A stretch of 53,984 nucleotides of DNA, taken from assembly GCA_002503215.1 (NCBI GenBank), contig DARG01000014.1:1-53984 (forward strand). Reading direction: 5' to 3'. The DNA comes from Candidatus Parvarchaeota archaeon UBA446 (GTDB lineage Archaea > Nanobdellota > Nanobdellia > Parvarchaeales > Parvarchaeaceae). Of the stretch, positions 25,612 to 33,322 are shown piece by piece. A program made the position numbers and the translations under genes. The notes below the pieces were generated by a model. It was not told the origin of the DNA, made no database searches, and was given only the letters and a program-made list of their open reading frames with translations. Position 1 is the stretch's first letter. Each line of letters opens with the position of its first letter.

Positions 25612-26000
25612 TTACCTCGTTTTGGCCCTGTGTTAACAATCACATACACAAGGGAAAAAGCTATCCATATTACACCAAGTAATATTAGAAAAAAATGAAT
25701 ATAGATTGGTTGTATAAAAATAAAGAAGGAAAACGCGCCTGAAAAAATAAGTATAAAGGTAGGTACTAGCTGAAAAACCCATAATTTTACCCCTATACCT
25801 AAAGTGGAATCGTCCCCATATGTCTTTAAGGAATCGTCTTGGCCCTTTTTTGTCAAGTCGAACTTCTGCAGGGTTCTGCATTTTGGGCAGCGGAATATTC
25901 TTTTGGTCCCGAGCCTTATGGAATGAAAAGAAGATCCTGGTATAAACTCATAATTAAACCTGTAATGACATTTATAACACTCACAAACGGAAGTTACCAT
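25608..26000 (-). CDS. Zinc-ribbon membrane protein
   Basis: A 130-residue protein with a zinc ribbon (CECYKCHYRF ... FRCPKCRTLQKF) and two C-terminal membrane helices (VFQLVPTFILIFSGAFSFFIF and FLILLGVIWIAFSLVYVIV). I take the ATG at 26000 (MVTSVCEC) because the longer frame starts with TTG three codons earlier. The soluble part probably faces the cytoplasm. It is followed by, and overlaps, the two-helix membrane protein gene, suggesting a membrane complex. Confidence 0.65.
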   Translation of the reverse strand: MVTSVCECYKCHYRFNYEFIPGSSFHSIRLGTKRIFRCPKCRTLQKFDLTKKGQDDSLKTYGDDSTLGIGVKLWVFQLVPTFILIFSGAFSFFIFIQPIYIHFFLILLGVIWIAFSLVYVIVNTGPKRGK

Positions 26001-26043
26001 AGTTATCAAATAAATATTATTAGATAGTAAATGTATGTATTTA

Positions 26044-26517
26044 TCACTGTCCGAATAGCCTAATATGTTCCTTCATCATGCATCTATTAAACACAAAATC
26101 TATACCATTATTTTCTGCAAGTTTTCTTGCTTCCTCGTTAGCTATCCCTTCTTGAAGCCATATTACTTTCGGTTTTATTAGTATTGCATCCTTAACAATT
26201 TGAAAAACTTGTTCAGACGGCCTGAAAACATCTATTATATCAACCTCTGTACCTATATCAGATAAAGATTTGTACGACTTCTTACCAAGAATATAGTCTG
26301 CATTTGGGTTTACTGGTATAACATCATACCCATTCTCAATTAGATACTTCGGTATCTCGTGGCTGGCTTTTCCCTCCTCTCTCGACATCCCGACGACTGC
26401 TACTCTTTTATAGCTAGATAGAATCTCCTTTATTTCATTATCGCTGTGGTTGTCTTTCCCCATCTGCACGGAATTTCTATGATCTTCGATTGAACAATTA
26501 ATATCACTTTCAGTCAT
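26044..26517 (-). CDS. CoA-binding domain protein (YccU-like)
   Basis: A 157-residue Rossmann-fold protein of the CoA_binding_2 family: KRVAVVGMSREEGKASHEIPKYLIENGYDV, cut here at the nucleotide loop, with VIPVNPNAD, DIIDVFRP, and PKVIWLQEGI followed by the late FNRCMMKEH cysteine motif. Relatives bind CoA; their biological role is poorly known. The first 28 residues are polar and extra. It is divergent from rli1 with about 100 bases between. Confidence 0.85.
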   Translation of the reverse strand: MTESDINCSIEDHRNSVQMGKDNHSDNEIKEILSSYKRVAVVGMSREEGKASHEIPKYLIENGYDVIPVNPNADYILGKKSYKSLSDIGTEVDIIDVFRPSEQVFQIVKDAILIKPKVIWLQEGIANEEARKLAENNGIDFVFNRCMMKEHIRLFGQ

Positions 26518-26549
26518 ATGTAACTATTAATCGCGCGAAAATAAAAACA

Positions 26550-26557
26550 TTTATAAA
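26550..26557 (+). promoter_or_regulatory. Probable TATA box for rli1
   Basis: TTTATAAA-like sequence (TTTATAAAG) about 60 bases before the rli1 ATG. Transcription would start near 26577-26580, giving a leader of about 35 bases that holds a small upstream reading frame. Confidence 0.45.
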
Positions 26558-26614
26558 GATAGGTTTGCTTATGAGAACAGTAAAGATAAATATGAATAAC
26601 CTCAAATTAACAAA

Positions 26615-28333
26615 ATGAGAGTAGCCGTTATAAAGGAAAGCGAATGCGAAGCTCCTGACAACTGTAATTACATATGCGCAGAGGTATGCCCTAGAGTAAG
26701 AGAAGGAGCGAAAGAAACGGTATATGCCCGTGAAAATGGAAAGGCAGCAATAACCGAAAGTCTATGTATATCTTGCGGTATATGCGTTAAAAGATGTCCT
26801 TTTGATGCTATAAAAATAATAAACCTCCCAGATGAAATGGCGAAGAACCTTACTTTTCAATATGGGATAAATAGCTTTAGGACATTTAATATAGCAACTC
26901 CTATAGAGAAGAAAATCGTTGGAATAATTGGAAGAAACGGAATAGGCAAAACTACAAACATAAATATTATCTCGAATAAGATTATACCTAATTTTGGCAA
27001 TTTTGACAAAGTTTATTCTACCGAAGAAGTAATAAAAGAATTTCGTGGAAAAGATATACAACCTTATCTTACAAGACTTTATTCCAAAGAACTCAAGATT
27101 GCAAAAAAGGAACAAAATTTTTCACAAACTGGAAAAGTAAAAAATATTGTAAAATCCAACAGATTCAAACTTATAAACCAAGATCTCTTAGACAGAGACT
27201 CTGAATCCTTATCCGGTGGAGAAGCACAACTTGTAGAAATAGCGAAGGTTCTGGATGAAGAAGCGGAAGTATACATATTTGATGAGCCAATGAATTATCT
27301 AGATATAAATACCCGGTTCAACGTTTCTAAAACCATAAAAGAAGCTCTTAAAGATAAAACTGTTATTGTAGTTGAACATGATTTAGTAATGTTGGATTAC
27401 TTAACCGACTTCGTGCAGATATTTTACGGTTCAGAAGCAAATTACGGTGTAGCTTCCCATATAATGCCATCTAGAAATGGTATAAATACTTATTTGGAAG
27501 GTTACCTTCCAGCTGAAAACGTTAGATTTAGAGATTACAGCATAAAAATAAAAAAGGTATTGCCTGCAACTACAAATGAACCTTTTATATCTTGGCCGGA
27601 ATTTACAATAAAAATTAATGATTTTACGCTCGATACTAAGGGAGGGAGACTTTTTAAGGGAGATGTTGTTGGTATACTTGGAGAAAACGGAATCGGCAAA
27701 AGTACCTTCATAAAAGCCTTAGCCGGTCTTCTAGAAACAAGTATAGGCAAACTTGATCTCGGCATAAAAATCGCTTATAAACCCCAAATATTAAAACCTT
27801 TCGACAGCATAGTAAATGAAACTCTTATTAACATAAATCCAAGATACACCGAAGATTTGGGGATTATATCTGCTATAAACAAACTTGGGATAAATAAAAT
27901 TATAAACAAAAATGTTAAAAATCTGTCGGGTGGTGAATTACAGAAATTAGCAGTAATAACCACACTTATGCAAAATGCGGATATATATTTGATAGATGAA
28001 CCTTCTGCGAATCTGGATATAGAAGATAGACTTGAATGTATGAATATAATTTCTTCATTTATATCCTCAAGGAATAAATGCGCTATAATAGTAGATCATG
28101 ACCTTTCGTTTTTGGATTCGACATGCCCTAAAAGCATACTTTTTAGGGGACAAAAAGGAGTAAATGGTATGACAGATGATATAGAAAGCACTGAAAAAGC
28201 TATAAATAATTTTTTAAAAAATGTAGATATAACTATAAGACGGGATAAAGACAGTGGAAGACCGAGAATAAATCAGAATGGTAGTAAACTGGATATAGAA
28301 CAAAAATCAGCCGGAATATACTTTGCAGAATAA
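26615..28333 (+). CDS. rli1: Ribosome recycling ATPase Rli1/ABCE1
   Basis: A 572-residue twin-ATPase that splits ribosomes after termination. N-terminal ferredoxin-like region with eight Cys (ESECEAPDNCNYICAEVCP and CISCGICVKRCPF). First ATPase: Walker A GRNGIGKTT, signature SLSGGEAQLV, Walker B YIFDEPMNYLD. Second ATPase: GENGIGKST, NLSGGELQKLA, YLIDEPSANLD. The extra Cys seen in many homologues (GKLCI) is absent, leaving exactly the eight cluster ligands. No Shine-Dalgarno site precedes the ATG. Confidence 0.97.
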   Translation: MRVAVIKESECEAPDNCNYICAEVCPRVREGAKETVYARENGKAAITESLCISCGICVKRCPFDAIKIINLPDEMAKNLTFQYGINSFRTFNIATPIEKKIVGIIGRNGIGKTTNINIISNKIIPNFGNFDKVYSTEEVIKEFRGKDIQPYLTRLYSKELKIAKKEQNFSQTGKVKNIVKSNRFKLINQDLLDRDSESLSGGEAQLVEIAKVLDEEAEVYIFDEPMNYLDINTRFNVSKTIKEALKDKTVIVVEHDLVMLDYLTDFVQIFYGSEANYGVASHIMPSRNGINTYLEGYLPAENVRFRDYSIKIKKVLPATTNEPFISWPEFTIKINDFTLDTKGGRLFKGDVVGILGENGIGKSTFIKALAGLLETSIGKLDLGIKIAYKPQILKPFDSIVNETLININPRYTEDLGIISAINKLGINKIINKNVKNLSGGELQKLAVITTLMQNADIYLIDEPSANLDIEDRLECMNIISSFISSRNKCAIIVDHDLSFLDSTCPKSILFRGQKGVNGMTDDIESTEKAINNFLKNVDITIRRDKDSGRPRINQNGSKLDIEQKSAGIYFAE

Positions 28334-28422
28334 TCACTGTAAGATAGATAATAAAAATACATTCATAATATCTAAGTAATACAAAGGAAGTATTTTTTAT
28401 ACCTAATTATCATATTTAAGTA

Positions 28423-28430
28423 TGGGGGAG
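28423..28430 (+). promoter_or_regulatory. Ribosome binding site of the coiled-coil gene
   Basis: A purine-rich GGGGGAGG lies seven bases before the ATG at 28438. It supports that start and suggests strong translation of this small protein. Confidence 0.6.
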
Positions 28431-28437
28431 GATATAT

Positions 28438-28680
28438 ATGGAGAAAACGGAGGAAATGAACAGTTTATATGAAAAGTTATTGGAACAAATAACTTTATAC
28501 AACCAATTTAAGAACAATGTAAGTTTTGAGAAAGCGCAAAAGCTTAGTGAATTGCTCGTAAAAATAAACAACCTGGCCGTAAAAGTAGGAATATCACATG
28601 GTGATGTGGAAGCACAACTTATGGAAATGGAAATGCAACTGCAATCAATAGATAAGAACAGATCAATAATCTTTATATAA
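28438..28680 (+). CDS. Small coiled-coil protein
   Basis: An 80-residue protein that is predicted helical throughout: EEMNSLYEKLLEQITLYNQF, then AQKLSELLVKINNLAVKVGI, then a Met/Gln-rich helix DVEAQLMEMEMQLQSI. The last six residues are hydrophobic. A strong ribosome site and its own TATA-like sequence (TTTTTATACC upstream) indicate a real, separately expressed gene. Function unknown. It ends two bases before the stop of the convergent pilin gene. Confidence 0.65.
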   Translation: MEKTEEMNSLYEKLLEQITLYNQFKNNVSFEKAQKLSELLVKINNLAVKVGISHGDVEAQLMEMEMQLQSIDKNRSIIFI

Positions 28681-28681
28681 A

Positions 28682-29398
28682 TTATTTAGAGACTTCGAAT
28701 TCCAGCAAATCGAGTGCTATGACTTGAAGAGTGGCAGACCCGGTTGATTCTCCGGTTGAAGACTGCGTAACAACGTCATAACTGTTTGGAGCGGCAAACG
28801 AAGGCACTTGGATTGTGCAATAACCCGAAGGAGTATTATTTAATATGGTCCACCCTGTAGTACTGCCATTTGAATAAAACACATTGCAGTTTACTGCATT
28901 TATAGTGGTATTATAAGACGGAAAAACACTACCTATGGATAAAGAAGAATTACATGATGAACCGCATGCACTGCTGTAATTAGTAACTAGTATTGGTTCA
29001 TAAAATTTTAGATAAGACAACGACGAAGATAACCCAGAGTTATAAGAAAATATCAATGAATTCGGCGTATCGTTTGAAGAGTAGTTACTCTTTGTCATCA
29101 CATTTATAAGGAAAGGGCCGTTTATTTCACTTCCAAGTATATTTAAAACGTAGCTTGACAACGCCGAGGAAGACCCTCCATTCTGAAACTGAAGTAAAGC
29201 CGTGGATGTTGAGGATACTTCTGAGAAAGATGAGACTGCCGAAGAGACTAATGAAAGAAAATTACCGTTTGTGGTTATGGAACTATTAATAGATAAATAG
29301 TAATTTGTTATAGAATAAGCAGATACTAGCACTCCTAATATTATTATTGTTCCGATTACAAGATCTATAGTAAATACCTGTCCTTTTTTCATGCCCAC
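28682..29398 (-). CDS. Pilin-like class III signal protein
   Basis: A 238-residue precursor: MGMKKGQVFTIDLVIGTIIILGVLVSA, cut at the hydrophobic helix, with the KKGQ cleavage region. The rest is extremely rich in Ser, Asn and Thr with many N-glycosylation sequons and a few cysteines (ACGSSC, NC, YC). It ends ALDLLEFEVSK. The gene overlaps the next pilin-like gene by 10 bases and follows it in the same transcript. It is probably a surface or filament component. Confidence 0.7.
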   Translation of the reverse strand: MGMKKGQVFTIDLVIGTIIILGVLVSAYSITNYYLSINSSITTNGNFLSLVSSAVSSFSEVSSTSTALLQFQNGGSSSALSSYVLNILGSEINGPFLINVMTKSNYSSNDTPNSLIFSYNSGLSSSLSYLKFYEPILVTNYSSACGSSCNSSLSIGSVFPSYNTTINAVNCNVFYSNGSTTGWTILNNTPSGYCTIQVPSFAAPNSYDVVTQSSTGESTGSATLQVIALDLLEFEVSK

Positions 29399-29916
29399 TC
29401 CGTATAAGAAAGACGCACTATTTCGTTACCAGGATATAACACAACAAACCGGCCTATAGATGCGATATAATTAGATGCCGAGTCTATTGGAAAACCTGCA
29501 GTTATAGGCTTACCATTTATATTTACTATAGAACCGTTTAGATAATAAAAAGTAATATTAAATGAAGCTCCCGCCTTTAAAAGTGAAGACAAACAAGAAA
29601 CTGGCAAAGTAGTTAGATTGTATAATTTTATAGGCGATGCTTCAAGATAATTCTGCATTAATCCTATCTGTTTTATATTACTGCATGACGTTGCATACCA
29701 ATTTACAGGAGTACCTTCGGACCCAATTAAGGAATTCGCGCCTTGAACAGCCAAGTTATTTAAATAAGTTGATTCAAGTTGGGAGTAATAAGAAGAGTAA
29801 GTATTGTCTATATCTGCATTTGAGTAAATAAACAACAAAACGGTTGAGAATAAGAGTAGAAATATGAAAAGAGATATCAAAAGATCCATAGTAAATATCT
29901 GTCCCTTCCTATTCAT
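29389..29916 (-). CDS. Pilin-like class III signal protein
   Basis: A 175-residue precursor: MNRKGQIFTMDLLISLFIFLLLFSTVLLF with an RKGQ cleavage site before the helix, very like the partner downstream (KKGQVFTIDLVI). The outer part has YYSQLESTYLNNLAVQGANSLIG, two cysteines and several sequons. The N-terminal similarity to its neighbour suggests tandem paralogues that assemble together. They overlap by 10 bases. Confidence 0.7.
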   Translation of the reverse strand: MNRKGQIFTMDLLISLFIFLLLFSTVLLFIYSNADIDNTYSSYYSQLESTYLNNLAVQGANSLIGSEGTPVNWYATSCSNIKQIGLMQNYLEASPIKLYNLTTLPVSCLSSLLKAGASFNITFYYLNGSIVNINGKPITAGFPIDSASNYIASIGRFVVLYPGNEIVRLSYTEWA

Positions 29917-30042
29917 AAAATAACTATATTCTCCATCGATATAACCGCTCGTTTAGCTTCGTAGCCTATACTATTTAAATTGTGTATTATATAATAATAT
30001 TAAAATTTGCAAGATATAAATAATGCGTGTTAAAAACTTATT

Positions 30043-30834
30043 ATGGAGGATATAAATGAGATACATAGTAGTATAATGCGAAAGTTAGAAGCCGGCCCTG
30101 CACTTGTACTCGAAATAGCAGAAAGCATAGAGAAAGACACATTGCAAACACAGACCATAACTGACTATTTTGTATCAAAAGGGGAAATTAAAAAAACACA
30201 AAGAAGGTTTGGTTCATCTCCAATATACTATCTTGAAAAAGACCGAGATAAAGCACTAGATATGCTTATACAGACGTTAAACGGACAGGAAAAAGCACTT
30301 GTAAACAAAGTAAGAAATGAAAAAGTTATAAACACTTCACATCTGTCATCTGCAGAAAGATACATTTCTCAGAGTCTAACTGATTTTATGAAAACTGTTT
30401 CGGCCCAAGATAATCAGACTGGTGAAAAAGCAGATTATCTTTATGAACAGGGCCTAGATCTAGAGACTGTAAAAAAAATAATGAATAAAGACAATACAGA
30501 AAAGAAAGATCAAAATCCTATTAAAAAATCTATAAATAATGAAATAAAAACATACAAAGAGAATGATGACATATCTGTAACGCTAACAAAAAATGGATTC
30601 AAAAATCCAAAAATAGTTGAAAAGGAGGTTTTTATCTGTGATTATGGAAGTAATAATCTGAAGGTAATAGTTATGATAATTAATAAAAAGAACTTAACGA
30701 AGAAAGACTTAATAAACGCTGCAGGATATGGTATTACGTATAAAACTATAGTGTTTATAATTACAAACGCCCAAAAGACCGCTAGTAACAAATCTTTTGG
30801 CAGTCTTGTTAATATAATAAGGGAAGAATTATGA
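30043..30834 (+). CDS. Winged-helix N-terminal domain protein, unknown
   Basis: A 263-residue protein. Residues 1-75 look like a winged helix (HSSIMRKLEAGPALVLEIAESI, then KGEIKKTQRRFGSSPIYYLEKD as the wing). The middle (75-190) is charged and helical. The last 80 residues form an alpha/beta domain (KEVFICDYGSNNLKVIVMII, TYKTIVFIITNAQ) of unknown type. It overlaps trmI by 4 bases, so it may aid tRNA modification or regulate it, although a DNA- or RNA-binding role is all the sequence suggests. Confidence 0.65.
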   Translation: MEDINEIHSSIMRKLEAGPALVLEIAESIEKDTLQTQTITDYFVSKGEIKKTQRRFGSSPIYYLEKDRDKALDMLIQTLNGQEKALVNKVRNEKVINTSHLSSAERYISQSLTDFMKTVSAQDNQTGEKADYLYEQGLDLETVKKIMNKDNTEKKDQNPIKKSINNEIKTYKENDDISVTLTKNGFKNPKIVEKEVFICDYGSNNLKVIVMIINKKNLTKKDLINAAGYGITYKTIVFIITNAQKTASNKSFGSLVNIIREEL

Positions 30835-31580
30835 AAGGAAAAAAAATACTACTTATAAATAAAGACTCTTTTTTGTTTTTGGACAGTGAAAAAGATAGTA
30901 ATACTCAATTTGGTATAATAAAATCAAAAGACCTGAAAAAACTTAAAAACGGCTCCAAGATAAAGACGCACACAGGTGTTGAATTTTATGCCGTGGAACC
31001 GTCTAATCCAGATTTAATAAAAAAAGTTATAAGACTACCTCAGATAATAACATTAAAAGATATTGGCAGCATTGTAATGTATTTGGGAATAAAAAACGGC
31101 AGCAAAGTATTCGATGCTGGAAGTGGATCTGGAATAAATGCCTGTGTAATAGCTAGTTTATCCAATGAAATAAAGGTATATTCCTATGAGATAAGAAGAG
31201 ACTTTATAAAAGTAGCGACTAAAAATTCAAAACTTTTTGGCCTTGATAACATAAAATTTATCAACAAAGACGTAAGAGAAGGAATAAAAGAAAAAAATTT
31301 CACATGTGGTATATTAGATATACCTGAACCTTGGAGTGCCATACCTGTTATACAAAAGAATTTTTCTGTTGGTGCCAGAATAGTAACTTACTCTCCGTCT
31401 ATAATACAGGTAGAGAAAACTCTAAGAAACCTTCCAAAATGTTTCAAAGTGGAACGTTTAATACAAAACAATGAAGTCAACTGGAAAGTGGAAATAGACA
31501 AAGACATCCTCAGACCAGAGACTAACAGCGTATACCATACAGGATTTCTTTTATTTATACGAAAAACCTCAAAAGAGTAA
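30831..31580 (+). CDS. trmI: tRNA (adenine-N1) methyltransferase TrmI
   Basis: A 249-residue Trm61/TrmI enzyme. The N-terminal small barrel (INKDSFLFLDSEKDSNTQFGII) precedes the Rossmann core: IRLPQIITLKDIGSIVMYLGI, motif I VFDAGSGSGINACVIAS, acidic YSYEIRRDF, and ILDIPEPW in the catalytic loop. Archaeal TrmI makes m1A at position 58 and often 57 of tRNA as a tetramer. Its length is usual. It overlaps the winged-helix gene by 4 bases and converges on rps7. Confidence 0.88.
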   Translation: MKGKKILLINKDSFLFLDSEKDSNTQFGIIKSKDLKKLKNGSKIKTHTGVEFYAVEPSNPDLIKKVIRLPQIITLKDIGSIVMYLGIKNGSKVFDAGSGSGINACVIASLSNEIKVYSYEIRRDFIKVATKNSKLFGLDNIKFINKDVREGIKEKNFTCGILDIPEPWSAIPVIQKNFSVGARIVTYSPSIIQVEKTLRNLPKCFKVERLIQNNEVNWKVEIDKDILRPETNSVYHTGFLLFIRKTSKE

Positions 31581-31583
31581 CGC

Positions 31584-32207
31584 CTATCTGCTTGATGAAG
31601 CCTGTCTTTCTGTGTCTATCTTTTTTGATATTGGAAATGCTATATCCTGATTTTTGGCGGATTGCTCAAGTATCTCGTATAAAGCTTGATCTGCCTTTTT
31701 ACCGGTAGCAGACAGCTGATATGTACCTTCTGCTATCCATCTTAATGCCAAATCAACCCGCCTTATAGGCGCTGTATCGACCTGTTTTGCTATTCTCTGG
31801 CCTCCTATAAGAAGAGTCATTACTTCTTCTCTTGGGGCAGAATTTTCTACGGCCTTTACAAGTACTTGTATTGGATTTAAACCGTCTTTACTTATTCTAT
31901 CAAAAGCATTATTTACTAAATTTGATGCTGTATAAAACCTTCCAGACATAAGTTTACTTGTCCTAAGGTGTTTCTTACCTTTGTGTCCAGGTATCATCAA
32001 GTGCGTTATAAGTCTTTCTACTATGCTCATTCTTTCTCTGCCTAATCTTTGCTGAGAAAGTCTACCAGAAGTTTTTGGTACTATAAATGGTTTTAGAGAT
32101 ATTATATTTTTTAGTCCTGGATCGTTTACAACGACATCTATAAAACTATATTTATCGAATAGTTTTATCTCTTTTTCATTTTTTAATTCAACAGATTCTT
32201 TTTCCAT
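31584..32207 (-). CDS. rps7: Ribosomal protein uS7
   Basis: A 207-residue uS7, which sits in the head of the small subunit next to the E site and binds 16S rRNA. Clear archaeal/eukaryotic landmarks are SIVERLITHLMIPGHKGKKH, cut here, NPIQVLVKAVENSAPREEV, RRVDLALRWIAEGTYQ and the C-terminal KKIDTERQASSSR. It is the last gene of the RNA polymerase/ribosomal run. EF-2 and EF-1A genes, which often follow rps7 in archaea, are not here; trmI lies there instead on the other strand. Confidence 0.96.
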   Translation of the reverse strand: MEKESVELKNEKEIKLFDKYSFIDVVVNDPGLKNIISLKPFIVPKTSGRLSQQRLGRERMSIVERLITHLMIPGHKGKKHLRTSKLMSGRFYTASNLVNNAFDRISKDGLNPIQVLVKAVENSAPREEVMTLLIGGQRIAKQVDTAPIRRVDLALRWIAEGTYQLSATGKKADQALYEILEQSAKNQDIAFPISKKIDTERQASSSR

Positions 32208-32208
32208 T

Positions 32209-32646
32209 TTATCTAACAGGTTTTTGCTTCCTCCCTTTTACTAGTTCTTTTAGAGATATTCCATTTACTTTTATAATCTTAAATTTTACTCCAGGAAGGT
32301 CTCCCCTAGCTCCCTTTTGAGCTCCACCTATTCTTTCTACGATTACATCATTGTGCTCATCAACAAAAGATACTCCTTTGCTCCAAGGTATATATGCCGT
32401 TACTACTTTTCCATTTTTAGTAAGTTGTACTTTGCAAGACTTTCTCTTACCTGACGAAGGCTTCTTTGGTGTAAGTTCTACTTTTTCTAAAACTATACCT
32501 CTAGCTTGTGGTGAACCTGCCAATGGATCATTCTTTCTCCATCTTCCACTGAAATAAGATCTACTTCTATTCTTACTGAATCTTACTTTCTCCTTTCTCT
32601 TAAGCAACATCTTCCCGTTAAAAAGTCCGCGTGTTTTATTTCCCAT
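32209..32646 (-). CDS. rps12: Ribosomal protein uS12
   Basis: A 145-residue uS12, part of the decoding centre. SYFSGRWRKNDPLAGSPQARGIVLEKV matches the archaeal/eukaryotic form, as do FVDEHNDVIVERIGG and VNGISLKELVKGRKQKPVR. The loop that normally reads KQPNSAIRK, which touches the A-site codon, reads KKPSSGKRK here. One base separates it from rps7. Confidence 0.95.
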   Translation of the reverse strand: MGNKTRGLFNGKMLLKRKEKVRFSKNRSRSYFSGRWRKNDPLAGSPQARGIVLEKVELTPKKPSSGKRKSCKVQLTKNGKVVTAYIPWSKGVSFVDEHNDVIVERIGGAQKGARGDLPGVKFKIIKVNGISLKELVKGRKQKPVR

Positions 32647-32650
32647 ATTT

Positions 32651-33061
32651 TTATTTAATATTTATACTAACTATATTAAAATACCTTTGCATTAACATTT
32701 TAATAAGTTTTATCTTATTATTACTTATCTTTCCTTCGATTGAAGCCTCAATTTTTCTACTATCTTGTGCATTTCCAGCTACGTTTATATAACCAGATAT
32801 AAGTTTATTTGGCCTTATAATGTTTTCAAAGAGCTTAACTGGATCATCCGAATACTCTATTATTATTACATCCTTTTTAAGCATATCCTGTAACATTTTA
32901 ATTTTAACTCCGTTCCTGCCTATTGCCAAACCTGCTTGGCCTTGATTCACTACAAACAACACTTTGTCTCCAAAATGTATACAATCTCTTGGAATTACGC
33001 TTGTAACATCCGAAAAAAGATTCATTGAAAGTATAATATCATTGTCAAATTTTATGTTCAT
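32651..33061 (-). CDS. nusA: NusA-like KH-domain protein
   Basis: A 136-residue archaeal NusA consisting of two KH domains only: FVVNQGQAGLAIGRNGVKIKM (first GxxG-type loop) and a second, more divergent copy after residue 70. Archaeal NusA lacks the polymerase-binding N-terminal domain of bacteria and probably binds RNA during elongation or termination. It lies between rpl30e and rps12, the conserved archaeal order. Confidence 0.88.
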   Translation of the reverse strand: MNIKFDNDIILSMNLFSDVTSVIPRDCIHFGDKVLFVVNQGQAGLAIGRNGVKIKMLQDMLKKDVIIIEYSDDPVKLFENIIRPNKLISGYINVAGNAQDSRKIEASIEGKISNNKIKLIKMLMQRYFNIVSINIK

Positions 33062-33064
33062 ATA

Positions 33065-33322
33065 TTACTTTTTAATTCCCAATACTGTAACACCATAAGA
33101 CTTACCGCAAGCTATTGATAATGCATCGCTATCTCCGTCATAAATGTATCTTTCAACGCCGAACGAATCCAGTTTATTTACTATATCTTCGCTCGCATTT
33201 TTAGCATAGACTGCAAATGCTAGCTCTCCGTTTTTATTAGCCCTTAAGGTAGAATTTAGACCTATAAAAACTTTATTGCTTTTTATCTTCTCCTGAACTT
33301 TCTTCATTATTTCCTTTTCCAT
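33065..33322 (-). CDS. rpl30e: Ribosomal protein eL30 (L30e)
   Basis: An 85-residue protein of the L7Ae/L30e fold, somewhat shorter than the common 95-100. VQEKIKSNKVFIGLNSTLRANKNGELAF covers the start of the fold, and ALSIACGKSYGVTVLGIKK the end, with the conserved acid/glycine loop reading YDGDSDALS. It overlaps the end of rpoA2 by 50 bases in another frame. It follows rpoA2 and precedes nusA as in most archaea. Confidence 0.82.
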   Translation of the reverse strand: MEKEIMKKVQEKIKSNKVFIGLNSTLRANKNGELAFAVYAKNASEDIVNKLDSFGVERYIYDGDSDALSIACGKSYGVTVLGIKK

